From Marinobacterium lacunae (GTDB lineage Bacteria; Pseudomonadota; Gammaproteobacteria; Pseudomonadales; Balneatricaceae), in assembly GCF_000705555.1 (NCBI RefSeq), contig NZ_JMQN01000013.1, forward strand, positions 310,001 to 374,000: DNA of 64,000 nt. Reading direction: 5' to 3'. The notes beneath the pieces are model-generated. The model saw only the letters and a program-made list of their open reading frames with translations, was not told where the DNA came from and did not search any database. Positions 47,610 through 56,969 of the stretch are shown here, piece by piece (the first letter of the stretch is position 1; each line of letters begins with the position of its first letter). The position numbers and the translations under genes were made by a program.

Positions 47610-48881
47610 TTAGCGCGCCAGCAAGCCGTCCACCAGCTGCTGCAGCCTGTCCAGCGCACCTCGATTTTCGATGACAAAGCGGCTCGCGGCACGGGCCATC
47701 TCATCACGGCGCGCCTCATTACCGATTAGCGTGCGCAACTCCCGCTCCAGCGAGTGCTCATCGCAAACCTGCACCAGCCCGCCCCGCTCAACAAGCGCCT
47801 GTGTGATCTGCGCGAAGTTGAAGGTATCAGGCCCCATGACAACGGGCTTTTGCAGCGCCGCAGGCTCAAGTGGATTATGTCCGCCGGTGCCACTGAAGCT
47901 GCCGCCGACGAAAGCGATGTCAGCGGCGGCATACATCTGCATCATTTCACCCAGGGTGTCGCCGATATAGATTTCGGTCTCGACCGTCGGCGTCTGCGCC
48001 GCGCTTCGACAGCACACTGCATCGCTGTAACGCCTGGCCAGTGCCGCGACGGACGCAAAGCGCTCGGGATGCCGGGGAACCAGAATCAGCGCCAGCGCGG
48101 GCCAGTCCAGACACAGACGCTTCCAGACCCGCAACAGCAGATCGTCCTCACCTTCGTGGGTACTCGCGGCGATCAGCACCGGGCGGCTCTCGCCAATCTG
48201 CACTCTCAAGGCAGCACCGGCCACCTTGTCGGCGGTCTCCGGCTCTATATCGAACTTAATACTGCCGGTCACTCTTAGCTTATCTTCCGAAAGTCCAAGC
48301 CGAAGCAAGCGCTCACCATCGGCATGAGACTGTGCCGCGACCAGCGTCAACTGCTCCAGCATCGGCCTGGTCAGTGCCGCAAAGCGAGCATATCCACGGG
48401 CCGAGCGTTCGGACAGTCGCGCATTGGCCAGCAACACCGGAATATCACGCCCCAAGCAGGCACTGAGCATGTTGGGCCAGAGTTCGGTTTCGACAACGAT
48501 GCAGAGACGGGGATCGTTGCGCTTGAGAAAGCGTCGCCAGAACCACGGCAGATCCCAGGGGCAGTAGCGATGCACGACCCGCCCCCCGAACAGGGCTTTC
48601 ACCCGCTCAGCACCCGTGGGCGTCATGGTTGTCATCAAGACGGGATACTGTGGGTACGCCTCCAGCAGACGCTGCACCAGCGGCGCGATGGCCAGTGTTT
48701 CCCCCACCGACACAGCATGAATCCAGATCGGTTGCGCGGCAAAGCCGGCATCGGGGGCGCGGCCAAACCGCTCCAGTACCCGCTCGCGGTAGGCGGGCGC
48801 CTTGCGCCCGCGCCAGACTATGCGGGCCAGCACCAGCGGCAGCGCAATCGTGAACAGCAGGGTATAGAGCAGACGGGCCAA
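47610..48881 (-). CDS. waaA: Kdo transferase WaaA
   Basis: 423 residues, GT-B fold. It adds Kdo residues to lipid A. Typical segments are WIHAVSVGETLAIAPLVQ, TTMTPTGAERVKALFG, LWPNMLSACLGRDIPVLLAN, AASTHEGEDDLLL, GGSFSGTGGHNPLEPAALQK. It starts at a TTG at 48881 with GGAG 7 bases ahead, 12 bases after the msbA stop, so msbA-waaA form a unit. Confidence 0.96.
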   Translation of the reverse strand: MARLLYTLLFTIALPLVLARIVWRGRKAPAYRERVLERFGRAPDAGFAAQPIWIHAVSVGETLAIAPLVQRLLEAYPQYPVLMTTMTPTGAERVKALFGGRVVHRYCPWDLPWFWRRFLKRNDPRLCIVVETELWPNMLSACLGRDIPVLLANARLSERSARGYARFAALTRPMLEQLTLVAAQSHADGERLLRLGLSEDKLRVTGSIKFDIEPETADKVAGAALRVQIGESRPVLIAASTHEGEDDLLLRVWKRLCLDWPALALILVPRHPERFASVAALARRYSDAVCCRSAAQTPTVETEIYIGDTLGEMMQMYAAADIAFVGGSFSGTGGHNPLEPAALQKPVVMGPDTFNFAQITQALVERGGLVQVCDEHSLERELRTLIGNEARRDEMARAASRFVIENRGALDRLQQLVDGLLAR

Positions 48882-48893
48882 TTCGACGCTCCG

Positions 48894-50651
48894 TTAATCC
48901 TGGAACTGCATGGCGTGCAGCCTGGCGTAGGCGCCGCCCTGGGCGAGCAGATCCTGATGCGAGCCCTGCTCGACGATTCTGCCCGCCTCCATCACTACGA
49001 TCAGATCGGCGTTCTCGATGGTGGATAGACGATGCGCAATCACCAGCGTCGTACGCCCTTTCACCACTTCGGTCAGGGCCGCCTGAATATGACGCTCAGA
49101 CTCCGTATCCAGCGCCGACGTAGCCTCATCGAGAATCAGCAAGGGGGCGTTCTTGAGAATCGCCCGGGCAATCGCTATACGCTGGCGCTGCCCTCCGGAG
49201 AGCAGCACACCATTCTCGCCGACCAGCGTGTGGATCCCCTCCGGCATACGTTCGATAAACTCGGTCACGTGGGCCGCCTCAGCCGCGGCCAGTATCTGCG
49301 CCTCGCTGGCACCGGCCATGGCGCCGTAGGCGATGTTGTCGGCGATGCTGCCGTTGAACAACACCACCTGCTGGTTCACCAACGCGATCTGCTGGCGCAG
49401 ACTGGCAAGGGTAATATCCTGCAGCGGGGTGCCATCGAGCAGTATTTCACCCTCCCAGCCATCGTTGAAGCGCGGCAACAACGACGCCAGTGTGGACTTG
49501 CCACTGCCGGAGCGGCCCACCAGCGCCACGGTTTTACCGGCTGGCAGGGTCAGGTTGATATCATCCAGCGCCCTGTTTTGCGTACCCGGATAGACATAAC
49601 TGAGGTGACGAAGCGCCACCTCACCGCGTACTGACTGAAGCTCGATATGTCCTGCATCCTCTTCACTGGGCTCGTCAATTACGCCAAACAGGCTCTCCGC
49701 CGCCGCGATCCCCTTCTGGATAATCGGGCTCACCTCGGTCAACTGGCGAACCGGTTTGGTCAGCATGCCGGCTGCCGTCAGAAAAGCGACAAAGCCGCCC
49801 GTGGTCATACCGCCTAGCACCACCGGATCCATGGCCATGAACAGCAGTGAGGCCATCGCCAGAGAGATCAGCAACTGTACAGCGGGGGTATTCAGTGACT
49901 GCGTCACCACCAGTTTCATCGACTGGCGCTTGTTCTGTTCACTGGCGCGATGAAAGCGCTGCTGCTCGGCGGGCGCGCCGCCGAATATCCTCACCACCTG
50001 AAACCCCCGAATCGCCTCGGAGGCCACCGACGTGATATCCCCCACTGACGACTGTAGCCGACGGCTCAGCCTACGCATCCGCTTCGAAGCGATGGAGACT
50101 ACAATGCCGATCAGTGGACCGGCCGCGAGGAAGATCAGGGTCAGTTTCCAGTTCAGGTAGACCATGTACCCGAGCAGACCGACCACCGTCAGTCCCTCAC
50201 GGATCGAGATCTTGATGGCGTTGGTCACGGCACCGGTGACCTGCTCGACGTTGTAGGTCAGCCGGGAGAGCATCTCACCGCTGGGATTCTGGTTGTAATA
50301 GTGGGTGGGCAGGCGCAACAGGCTCTCGAACACCCGTGTACGCAGGGTATGCACGGTTTCCCGGGCGACAAAGCTCATGCTGTAGTTGCCGATGAAAGCG
50401 CCGATACCCCGCATCAGAAAGATGCCAATGACCGAGAGTGCCAGCCAGAGACGCTGGTCAAATGCATTGCGCTGCACCGCGTCGACGACCATCTCGAGCC
50501 ATTTCGCCGCCAGCGCCTGTCCGGCACCGTAAATCGCATAGCCGATAAAACTGGCGACAAAACCGTACCAGAGCGGCTTTACATGGATCAGGATACGGCG
50601 GTAGATATACCAACCGCTGTTCCGGTTGTCGGTTTTCTCTGAATCACTCAT
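48894..50651 (-). CDS. msbA: Lipid A export ABC transporter MsbA
   Basis: 585 residues, membrane domain fused to an ATPase. The Walker A is ALVGRSGSGKSTLA, the signature LSGGQRQRIAIARAIL, the Walker B LLILDEATSALD and the switch VIAHRLSTIENAD. It flips core-lipid A across the inner membrane. The ATG at 50651 is chosen because the family starts near MSDSEK; a longer frame upstream (to 50759) lacks similarity. It is divergent from the LpxL-like gene. Confidence 0.95.
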   Translation of the reverse strand: MSDSEKTDNRNSGWYIYRRILIHVKPLWYGFVASFIGYAIYGAGQALAAKWLEMVVDAVQRNAFDQRLWLALSVIGIFLMRGIGAFIGNYSMSFVARETVHTLRTRVFESLLRLPTHYYNQNPSGEMLSRLTYNVEQVTGAVTNAIKISIREGLTVVGLLGYMVYLNWKLTLIFLAAGPLIGIVVSIASKRMRRLSRRLQSSVGDITSVASEAIRGFQVVRIFGGAPAEQQRFHRASEQNKRQSMKLVVTQSLNTPAVQLLISLAMASLLFMAMDPVVLGGMTTGGFVAFLTAAGMLTKPVRQLTEVSPIIQKGIAAAESLFGVIDEPSEEDAGHIELQSVRGEVALRHLSYVYPGTQNRALDDINLTLPAGKTVALVGRSGSGKSTLASLLPRFNDGWEGEILLDGTPLQDITLASLRQQIALVNQQVVLFNGSIADNIAYGAMAGASEAQILAAAEAAHVTEFIERMPEGIHTLVGENGVLLSGGQRQRIAIARAILKNAPLLILDEATSALDTESERHIQAALTEVVKGRTTLVIAHRLSTIENADLIVVMEAGRIVEQGSHQDLLAQGGAYARLHAMQFQD

Positions 50652-50781
50652 GCAATCGGACACCTTGGACTGAACCGGCATTGTACAGGGCGAGGCGCCG
50701 CAAGCGCCATGGTCCGCCCAAACCGGGCACTGACACCGTGAGCCAAAAAAACGGTACAATCCACCGACTCATTCGCAATCA

Positions 50782-51729
50782 ATGATTGGATCGACCTTGC
50801 CCAAGGAATCAGCCACTAGCAGCTTCCTGCACCCGAAATACTGGCCCACCTGGCTGACGCTGGCCAGCCTGCGCCTCGTCTGCCTGCTGCCCTATCGGGT
50901 GCAGTTGAAGATAGGCGCTACCCTGGGTGCACTGCTGTACCGTTTCAACCGTCATCGGCGCCATGTGACCGCCACCAATATCCGGCTCATTTTCCCCGAC
51001 CTCGACGCTGCTTCTCGCGACCGGCTGGTGCGGGATGTATTCCGGCACAACGGAATAGGGTTGCTGGAGACCTCCATGGCGTGGTGGATGCCGGTCAAGC
51101 GGCTGCCGCAAAACATCACGCTCAAGGGGCGGGAACATCTGGATGCGGCTCTGGCCAAAGGCCGTGGCGTGATACTGCTCGGTGCTCATTTCTCCACACT
51201 CGATCTCGGCGGGCTTTTGTTCTCGCAATACTATGAAGTGGATGCGATGTACCGGCCACACAACAATCCGCTGATGGACCGCTATATCCGCAAGGGGCGC
51301 AGCCGCTACTTCGGTCAGGCGATCGAGCGCTCCGACATCCGTTCGGTCATTCGAGCACTGCGTAAAAACCGTATCGTCTGGTATGCGCCGGATCAGGATA
51401 TGGGCTCGCGTAATTCTGTGTACGCCGACTTCTTCGGTGTTCCGGCCGCGACGATTACCGCCACCAGCCGAATGGTAAAGCTGAATGACTCGCCCATCAT
51501 GATGCTGGCTCAGCACAGACTGCCGGATGACGCCGGTTACGAGCTTGAGCTCTTCCCGGCGATCGAAGATTTTCCCAGCAAGGATGCCGAGGCAGACGCT
51601 GCGCGCGTAAACGCCGAACTTGAGCGGGCGATCCGCAAGGACCCTGCACAGTACATGTGGGTACATCGGCGTTTCAAAACCCACCCCAAGGGCAAGAACT
51701 ATCTCTACCGACAAGGCGACTCTCAATGA
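50782..51729 (+). CDS. LpxL/HtrB-type lipid A acyltransferase
   Basis: 315 residues. The catalytic HxxxxD is in LLGAHFSTLDLGG (His135/Asp140 region), with a hydrophobic N-terminal segment and the motif ATNIRLIFPDLD. It adds secondary acyl chains to lipid A. It lies divergent from msbA and is followed by a glycosyltransferase in a 4-base ATGA overlap, so both are translationally coupled. Whether it is the lauroyl- or myristoyl-transferase type is not decidable. Confidence 0.93.
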   Translation: MIGSTLPKESATSSFLHPKYWPTWLTLASLRLVCLLPYRVQLKIGATLGALLYRFNRHRRHVTATNIRLIFPDLDAASRDRLVRDVFRHNGIGLLETSMAWWMPVKRLPQNITLKGREHLDAALAKGRGVILLGAHFSTLDLGGLLFSQYYEVDAMYRPHNNPLMDRYIRKGRSRYFGQAIERSDIRSVIRALRKNRIVWYAPDQDMGSRNSVYADFFGVPAATITATSRMVKLNDSPIMMLAQHRLPDDAGYELELFPAIEDFPSKDAEADAARVNAELERAIRKDPAQYMWVHRRFKTHPKGKNYLYRQGDSQ

Positions 51730-52538
51730 GCGAGCAGGTCAAACAGGTCATCTGTATTAAGTGGGGCACCCGTTACGGGCCGGAGTACGTCAACCGCATC
51801 TACTCCATGGTCGAGCGCAACATCACGCCACCCTTTCGCGTAATCTGCCTGACCGACGATGCCGAAGGCATCCGTGAAGAGGTCGTCTGCCGTGGGCTGC
51901 CGGAGCTGGGCTGCCCACGACCGACCAATGCACCGGGCAAATGGCCCAAGACCGCACTCTGGGGCAAAACACTATTCGATATCGAAGGTGTGGTGCTGTT
52001 TATCGATCTGGATGTGATCATTACCGGTGATCTGGATGAGTTCTTCAGCTTCGGTCAGCCCGAGGATGTCATTCTCGCCCGCAACTGGGTCAAGCCGCTG
52101 GAGCGCTTGGGACAAACCTCCATTTTCCGTTTCGAGATCGGCCGCCACGCCTACATGCTGGAGAACTTCCAGAAGGATCCCGAAGGGATTGCCGGCAAAT
52201 ACCAGTTTGAGCAGCGCTACGTGACCAACTGCGTCGAGGGTGGTATCAAGTTCTGGCCCCGCGGCTGGGTGCGCCACTTCCGGATGGACTGCCTCGGTCC
52301 CTGGCCGCTTCGATACCTGCGACCGCCTCGCCTGCCGAAGAACTGCCGTGTCGTGATCTTCCCCGGCAAGCCCGACCCGTCGGACGCCATGCTGGGTCGC
52401 TGGTCTGACAAAGTACCGGTTCGCGGGCGTCTGGCACATCTCAAGGCGGCCCTGTCCGGCGACTGTAACGGCAGTCGATACCGCTTCCTGAAACGCTTTT
52501 TCCTACCGGCGGACTGGATCAAGGAACACTGGCGCTAA
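51726..52538 (+). CDS. Glycosyltransferase, DxD type, paralogue 1 of 3
   Basis: 270 residues. The N-terminal KWGTRYGPEYVNRIYSMV, the metal motif LFIDLDVIITGDLDEFF (DxD) and the C-terminal FPGKPDPSDAML recur in two other proteins in this locus (54651-55442 and 56196-56969). A GT-A fold is likely. The start at 51726 overlaps the acyltransferase stop (ATGA). Sugar and acceptor are unknown; a role in the LPS core is inferred from the neighbours. Confidence 0.82.
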   Translation: MSEQVKQVICIKWGTRYGPEYVNRIYSMVERNITPPFRVICLTDDAEGIREEVVCRGLPELGCPRPTNAPGKWPKTALWGKTLFDIEGVVLFIDLDVIITGDLDEFFSFGQPEDVILARNWVKPLERLGQTSIFRFEIGRHAYMLENFQKDPEGIAGKYQFEQRYVTNCVEGGIKFWPRGWVRHFRMDCLGPWPLRYLRPPRLPKNCRVVIFPGKPDPSDAMLGRWSDKVPVRGRLAHLKAALSGDCNGSRYRFLKRFFLPADWIKEHWR

Positions 52539-52551
52539 TCGGAGCCCATGG

Positions 52552-53634
52552 ATGATGATCGATGACAAACCGCTGCGCCTGATGCAGTTGATGCTGTCCA
52601 GCCAAAACGGCGGCGCCGAAACCTTTTTCGAAAAACTGACGCTGGCGCTCGCCGATGCCGGTGTTCGCCAGTGCGTGGTGATCGAGCCCGACGCTCGGCG
52701 CGAAGCGCTGTTCGCCGATCATCCCAACATCGACGTACAAACACTGCGCTTCAGGGGGCTTCACGAACCGCTTGGACGCGTGCGTTTGCATCTGTTGATG
52801 CGCCGCTGGCGTCCCGAGCTGATGCTCACCTGGATGAGTCGTGCGATCAAGCGGGCCCCAACCGGTTACTGCCCACTGGTTGCACGCTTAGGCGGGTACT
52901 ACCGGGTAGAGCGCTATCGCAAAAGTGATCGGCTAATCGGCAACACACCCGATATCGTCCGCTATCTACAGGCAGAGGGGATTGCCGCTGAGAAGACCCA
53001 ATGCATCCCCAATTTCGGTGAGATTGCACCTTGTGAGATGGATACCGACAGCGCACGCAAGCAGTTGCGAGCAGAGCTGAAGATCCCGGCAGAGCATCAG
53101 GTATTGCTGGCTCTGGGCCGTCTGCACGAAGCCAAGGCCCATGACACGCTGATCGATGCATTAAGCAAAACCGACAACACCACCCTGCTTATCGCCGGAG
53201 ATGGCCCCCTGAAGGCAACACTGGAGGAGCAGGTCCAACGCCTGGGTTTGCAGACCCGTGTGCACCTGCTGGGCTGGCGTCGGGATACGGGCTACCTGTT
53301 CAAGGCCTGCGATATCTGTGTCTTTCCGTCCCGTTTCGAGCCTTTTGGTAATGTCGTGGTCGAAAGCTGGGCGCAGCGCCGCCCACTGATTGCGGCCGCC
53401 TCTGCCGGGCCTGAGTGGCTGATCAGTCACGAAGAGGATGGACTGCTGGTACCGGTGGATGACAGTGAAGAACTGGCACAGGCGATCAACCGTCTGGTGC
53501 AGAACCCTGAGCTGGCCGAGCAGCTTGTGAGTTCAGGCTACCGCACCTATCAGGAGAAGTTTTCCCGCGAGGCGATATCGGCTGAATATGTCGCCATGTT
53601 CAGAGAGGTAATCGCCGGCTACACGCCTCAGTAA
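52552..53634 (+). CDS. GT4-family glycosyltransferase
   Basis: 360 residues. LMQLMLSSQNGGAETFFEKL at the N-terminus, LLALGRLHEAKAHDTLIDAL in the middle and FPSRFEPFGNVVVESWAQRR with the E-x7-E motif near residue 270 define a GT4 (GT-B) enzyme. GGAG at 52541-52544 sets the ATG at 52552. Its last 35 bases overlap, tail-to-tail, with the ELM1-family gene on the minus strand. Substrates are unknown. Confidence 0.9.
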   Translation: MMIDDKPLRLMQLMLSSQNGGAETFFEKLTLALADAGVRQCVVIEPDARREALFADHPNIDVQTLRFRGLHEPLGRVRLHLLMRRWRPELMLTWMSRAIKRAPTGYCPLVARLGGYYRVERYRKSDRLIGNTPDIVRYLQAEGIAAEKTQCIPNFGEIAPCEMDTDSARKQLRAELKIPAEHQVLLALGRLHEAKAHDTLIDALSKTDNTTLLIAGDGPLKATLEEQVQRLGLQTRVHLLGWRRDTGYLFKACDICVFPSRFEPFGNVVVESWAQRRPLIAAASAGPEWLISHEEDGLLVPVDDSEELAQAINRLVQNPELAEQLVSSGYRTYQEKFSREAISAEYVAMFREVIAGYTPQ

Positions 53635-54661
53635 GCTGTTGTATGCTGGAGAGCAGTTCAGGCGCCATCCGGTCCAGGCTGAGGATGGCACCTGGATCGC
53701 TATCGACCTGCTCAGGGCTGTAGTCATTCAGTTGTGCCATTGCACAGCGCTCGACCCCCGGCAGATGGGGAAAGCCTTCAATCATCTCTTCGAAAAACGA
53801 CCCAGGATCCAGTTTCAGCACCTCCGGCGTCAACAGCGTGACCGGCCGCGCGCTGCACAACGCTTCGCTGGCCATGGTCAGGCTATCCTGTGACACCAGC
53901 ACCCGCTGAGCACCTGCGAGAAACGGTTGCATGACCCGTCTCGGCTCACGGTTGTACAGCACCAGATCGACCACGGCCTGCCGATTGAGACCTGCCTCCA
54001 GCATCGCCTCAACCGCCTCGGGGGTGCGCCTTGAGGTCGTGATCAGCCAGCAAACACCGAACCGCGCTGACAGCGCGTTGACGCCAGAAACCAGCCCTTC
54101 CCAATCACGTTCGCTATAGCGGTGGCTCTTGCTGTCGCCGCCAATCAACAACGCCCAGCAGGGCTGAGGCGGCAGCCCCTGCTGCCAGTATTCGGCCCCG
54201 GCGCTGGCAACACGCTCGGGCGTAACCGAATTGGGAATCAGGCCACTGACCAGCGATCGTGTTCGGAACGCTCGCGCCACGGGCGAGATAATCAGATCAA
54301 ACCAGCGATCAGGAAAAGGCTCCGGTACGCCGACAAATATATTCGCCGTGCCATAACGACGCTTGAGTATCAGGCTGGCAAAGGCGCTCTTGCCGCCGGA
54401 GGATATGATCAGATCAGGCCTCTGGACCGGATCCGCTTCAAACTGGCAGCACAGGCGCAGGCAACCTTCGTTCAGCCAATATGAGGGGATTGCCATCAGC
54501 TTGCGCATCAGCCCACGGAGCACACCCGGCAGGCGGTTACGCACCCGGATCTTGTCGCGCCGGATCTCAAGCCCCTGGCGTTCGAGCAGTGCAACGATGC
54601 CCTCGGACTGGGCACAATGGCCAGGGGAGCCCTCATCAAGGATCAGTATATTAAGCGCCAC
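53600..54661 (-). CDS. ELM1-family protein (mitochondrial fission ELM1-like), copy 1
   Basis: 353 residues. [46 protein letters not shown] and VLVSQDSLTMASEALCSARP match the ELM1/DUF1022 family, named for a plant protein in mitochondrial fission. The bacterial proteins look like GT-B glycosyltransferases, and their usual place in LPS loci suggests a sugar transfer role. That is an inference. A second copy lies at 60652-61542. It overlaps the paralogue-2 glycosyltransferase by 11 bases at its start. Confidence 0.82.
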   Translation of the reverse strand: MALNILILDEGSPGHCAQSEGIVALLERQGLEIRRDKIRVRNRLPGVLRGLMRKLMAIPSYWLNEGCLRLCCQFEADPVQRPDLIISSGGKSAFASLILKRRYGTANIFVGVPEPFPDRWFDLIISPVARAFRTRSLVSGLIPNSVTPERVASAGAEYWQQGLPPQPCWALLIGGDSKSHRYSERDWEGLVSGVNALSARFGVCWLITTSRRTPEAVEAMLEAGLNRQAVVDLVLYNREPRRVMQPFLAGAQRVLVSQDSLTMASEALCSARPVTLLTPEVLKLDPGSFFEEMIEGFPHLPGVERCAMAQLNDYSPEQVDSDPGAILSLDRMAPELLSSIQQLTEACSRRLPL

Positions 54662-55442
54662 CCTGTACGCTGCCCTTGGCTTTGGCTTCAGCGTCGTCCC
54701 AGATACGCTGAATCCAGCGTGCCGGCCGAATCTGCTTGTACAGCTTCTTGTAAGCCTTCTTGACCGGCCAGATACCCCTCACCGCATCGTGTGGGTTGGG
54801 ATCACCGGGGAATGCCACCACATGAGCGCTGGCCGGCAATACCGGCTCTTGCCAGAATCGAGCGGGCCAGCCCGGCACACAGTGAGTCTTGAACAGCACA
54901 CACCAGTCATCCGGCCAGAAGGTGATCTCTTTTACCGTACGCGAGATGTAGGTCTGGGAGTTGCGGAACTGCTCGAAGATACTGGCCTGATTTTCGATCA
55001 GGTTGTCGAACAGGTATTCATCGGCACCGACCCGAAAACGGTACACCGAGGTATTGCCGATTCCCTTGCCCGGCTGCGTCCAGTTCTGCATGACGATAAA
55101 GGTCTTATCGGGCTCGTATTCAAAAAACGGATCGAGTGAGCCGCTGACCACCACGTCCAGATCCAGATAGAGCCAGTCGCCGTCGAGTCCAAACAGGTGC
55201 TCACTGCGTCGATACAGGGTCAGCTTGCGCCAGCCCAACCGACATTTGGGCTCAGGCAGGTCGATGGTAGGACAGCCATGGCACTCCACCTCCGGCCGGA
55301 TACCGTTCGGATCGTCGGTCAGGCAGACGAAGCGGAGAGGGCCGCTCACCTGCTGACGCACCATGGCATACAGCCGGTTGACGTAGTCGGCGCCGTACAG
55401 CGTACCCCACTTCATGCAGATAACTTGCTTCGTACCACTCAT
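54651..55442 (-). CDS. Glycosyltransferase, DxD type, paralogue 2 of 3
   Basis: 263 residues. KWGTLYGADYVNRLYAMV, YLDLDVVVSGSLDPFFEY and FPGDPNPHDAVRG are shared with the proteins at 51726 and 56196. The ATG at 55442 aligns with the paralogue-1 start (MSxxKQVIC), so it is preferred over a GTG at 55451. It comes 45 bases after the sulfotransferase stop, the widest gap in this operon. The sugar is unknown. Confidence 0.82.
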   Translation of the reverse strand: MSGTKQVICMKWGTLYGADYVNRLYAMVRQQVSGPLRFVCLTDDPNGIRPEVECHGCPTIDLPEPKCRLGWRKLTLYRRSEHLFGLDGDWLYLDLDVVVSGSLDPFFEYEPDKTFIVMQNWTQPGKGIGNTSVYRFRVGADEYLFDNLIENQASIFEQFRNSQTYISRTVKEITFWPDDWCVLFKTHCVPGWPARFWQEPVLPASAHVVAFPGDPNPHDAVRGIWPVKKAYKKLYKQIRPARWIQRIWDDAEAKAKGSVQGGA

Positions 55443-55487
55443 ACCATCCACTCGTATTCGGACAGGGCAACCCGAGCCCCTGCCAGT

Positions 55488-56189
55488 TTATTGAAATTCG
55501 TATCCCAACAGCTCTATATCCCGCCGGTATACGCGCGCCACAATCTCCCGGGAGCGCGGGGAGTACGCGTCGATATAGCGGCCACTGTTACGCGTTACAT
55601 TGATCTTGGGCATCGGCGCGCCGCCGACTTGCTCCAGAATTGTATTGTAATCCTGCTCCAACGACTCGAAACGTCCGATAAAATCCAGACTGATCATGCC
55701 GCGCGCATCCTTGAGAAACCGGCTCTGTGGCATGAAATGCAACTGCAGGCCTATATTGTCCTCATCCACCCAGCGATTCACAAAGTCGTTGAAATCTGCG
55801 AAACGCTGCAAAGCCTCTGTCCAGACCCGGTCATCTTTACCGACCCCGCCGTTACGCAGATAGTGGTATGCCGAATACAATCTGTCCCAGGGGTTACGGA
55901 CGAAGGCAAACTTGTAGTACGCGTTGAATTTCTCCGGCCCAAGCACATTCTGATAGTAGGCCAGTGACATGTGGCCCACCGCGGGCAGATCAAACAAACC
56001 CTTGCAGACACTGAGACCTGCAGTTTTAGGCACATGTACGAAAATACAGTGTTTGTCGTCATAGGCCTGGCAGTAACCGATGCGCCCACTGACAAGCTTT
56101 TTGAACAGCTGCCGTTGCTCCTGGGTCATGAAGCTCAGCATCAGCTCACGGTGGGCCTTGGGCAGCGTTTTCCACAACAACGACAGCAT
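55488..56189 (-). CDS. Sulfotransferase family protein
   Basis: 233 residues. The 5'-PAPS-binding loop is CIFVHVPKTAGLSVCKGLF and the 3' loop is FAFVRNPWDRLYSAYHYL, the two hallmarks of the Sulfotransfer_2 (carbohydrate sulfotransferase) group. It would transfer sulfate from PAPS to a sugar hydroxyl. It sits 6 bases downstream of a glycosyltransferase, within a coupled LPS operon, so a sulfated core or O-chain sugar is the likely product. The acceptor is not known. Confidence 0.87.
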   Translation of the reverse strand: MLSLLWKTLPKAHRELMLSFMTQEQRQLFKKLVSGRIGYCQAYDDKHCIFVHVPKTAGLSVCKGLFDLPAVGHMSLAYYQNVLGPEKFNAYYKFAFVRNPWDRLYSAYHYLRNGGVGKDDRVWTEALQRFADFNDFVNRWVDEDNIGLQLHFMPQSRFLKDARGMISLDFIGRFESLEQDYNTILEQVGGAPMPKINVTRNSGRYIDAYSPRSREIVARVYRRDIELLGYEFQ

Positions 56190-56195
56190 GAAACC

Positions 56196-56969
56196 TTATC
56201 TCCAGGCATCGCGAATAAACGAGGCGCGCTTCCAGAATCCGTAGGCACCGTCGACAACATCTTCGGGATCGGGTTTACCGTGAAAAATAATGATTGATGC
56301 ATGTGGCGGCAACGGCGTATCCAGACTGTCCGGCACCTTCAGTCCCAGACGACCAAGCCCCAGTTTCTCAGCCCATCGCCAGGCTTTGGAATCGAGACTC
56401 TTTTTGTAGGACAACACCCGCGCAGAAGGCCAGTTGCCGGCTTCGGGGACACAGGCATAGATCCACTCCTGGTCGCCGTTGAGTGTCTGCATGATCTCGT
56501 CCTGACGTTCAAGAAAACGCTCCCAGATCTCGGCGTACTGACCGATGCGAAAGCGCATAACCGAACTGTTCCACATGGCATTACGCGACCAGTTGCGAAT
56601 AATCAGGAAATCGCCGGGCTGATCGACCAGAAAATCGATCTCATCAACGATAACCACATCGAGATCCAGATAGATCAGATCACCTTGAAGGCCATAAAAG
56701 TCGCGCCGGAACAGCGACAGCTTGTACCACCAGCCATGCAGACCAGTCTCCTGCAACGGCAGGGTTTCTATCCCCTGTGTCAACCCGCTGTCGTTTTCGG
56801 TCATGCAGAAGAAGCGGAACGGCCGGTGAAGATGACGACTGACCATCCGGTAAAGTCGGTTTACATATTCGGCCGGATATTTGGTGCCCCACTTGAGACA
56901 CACGACGTTGACAACCGGATCGCCGCCCCGCACATTCACCTGACCTGCGTTATCTGTACTCTCAACCAT
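56196..56969 (-). CDS. Glycosyltransferase, DxD type, paralogue 3 of 3
   Basis: 257 residues. NVVCLKWGTKYPAEYVNRLY, IYLDLDVVIVDEIDFL and IIIFHGKPDPEDVVDG match the other two paralogues, though this one has a longer N-terminus and a distinct middle (WNSSVMRFRIGQYAEIWERF). It starts at 56969 in an 8-base overlap with the preceding GT4 gene. The sugar is unknown. Confidence 0.82.
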   Translation of the reverse strand: MVESTDNAGQVNVRGGDPVVNVVCLKWGTKYPAEYVNRLYRMVSRHLHRPFRFFCMTENDSGLTQGIETLPLQETGLHGWWYKLSLFRRDFYGLQGDLIYLDLDVVIVDEIDFLVDQPGDFLIIRNWSRNAMWNSSVMRFRIGQYAEIWERFLERQDEIMQTLNGDQEWIYACVPEAGNWPSARVLSYKKSLDSKAWRWAEKLGLGRLGLKVPDSLDTPLPPHASIIIFHGKPDPEDVVDGAYGFWKRASFIRDAWR

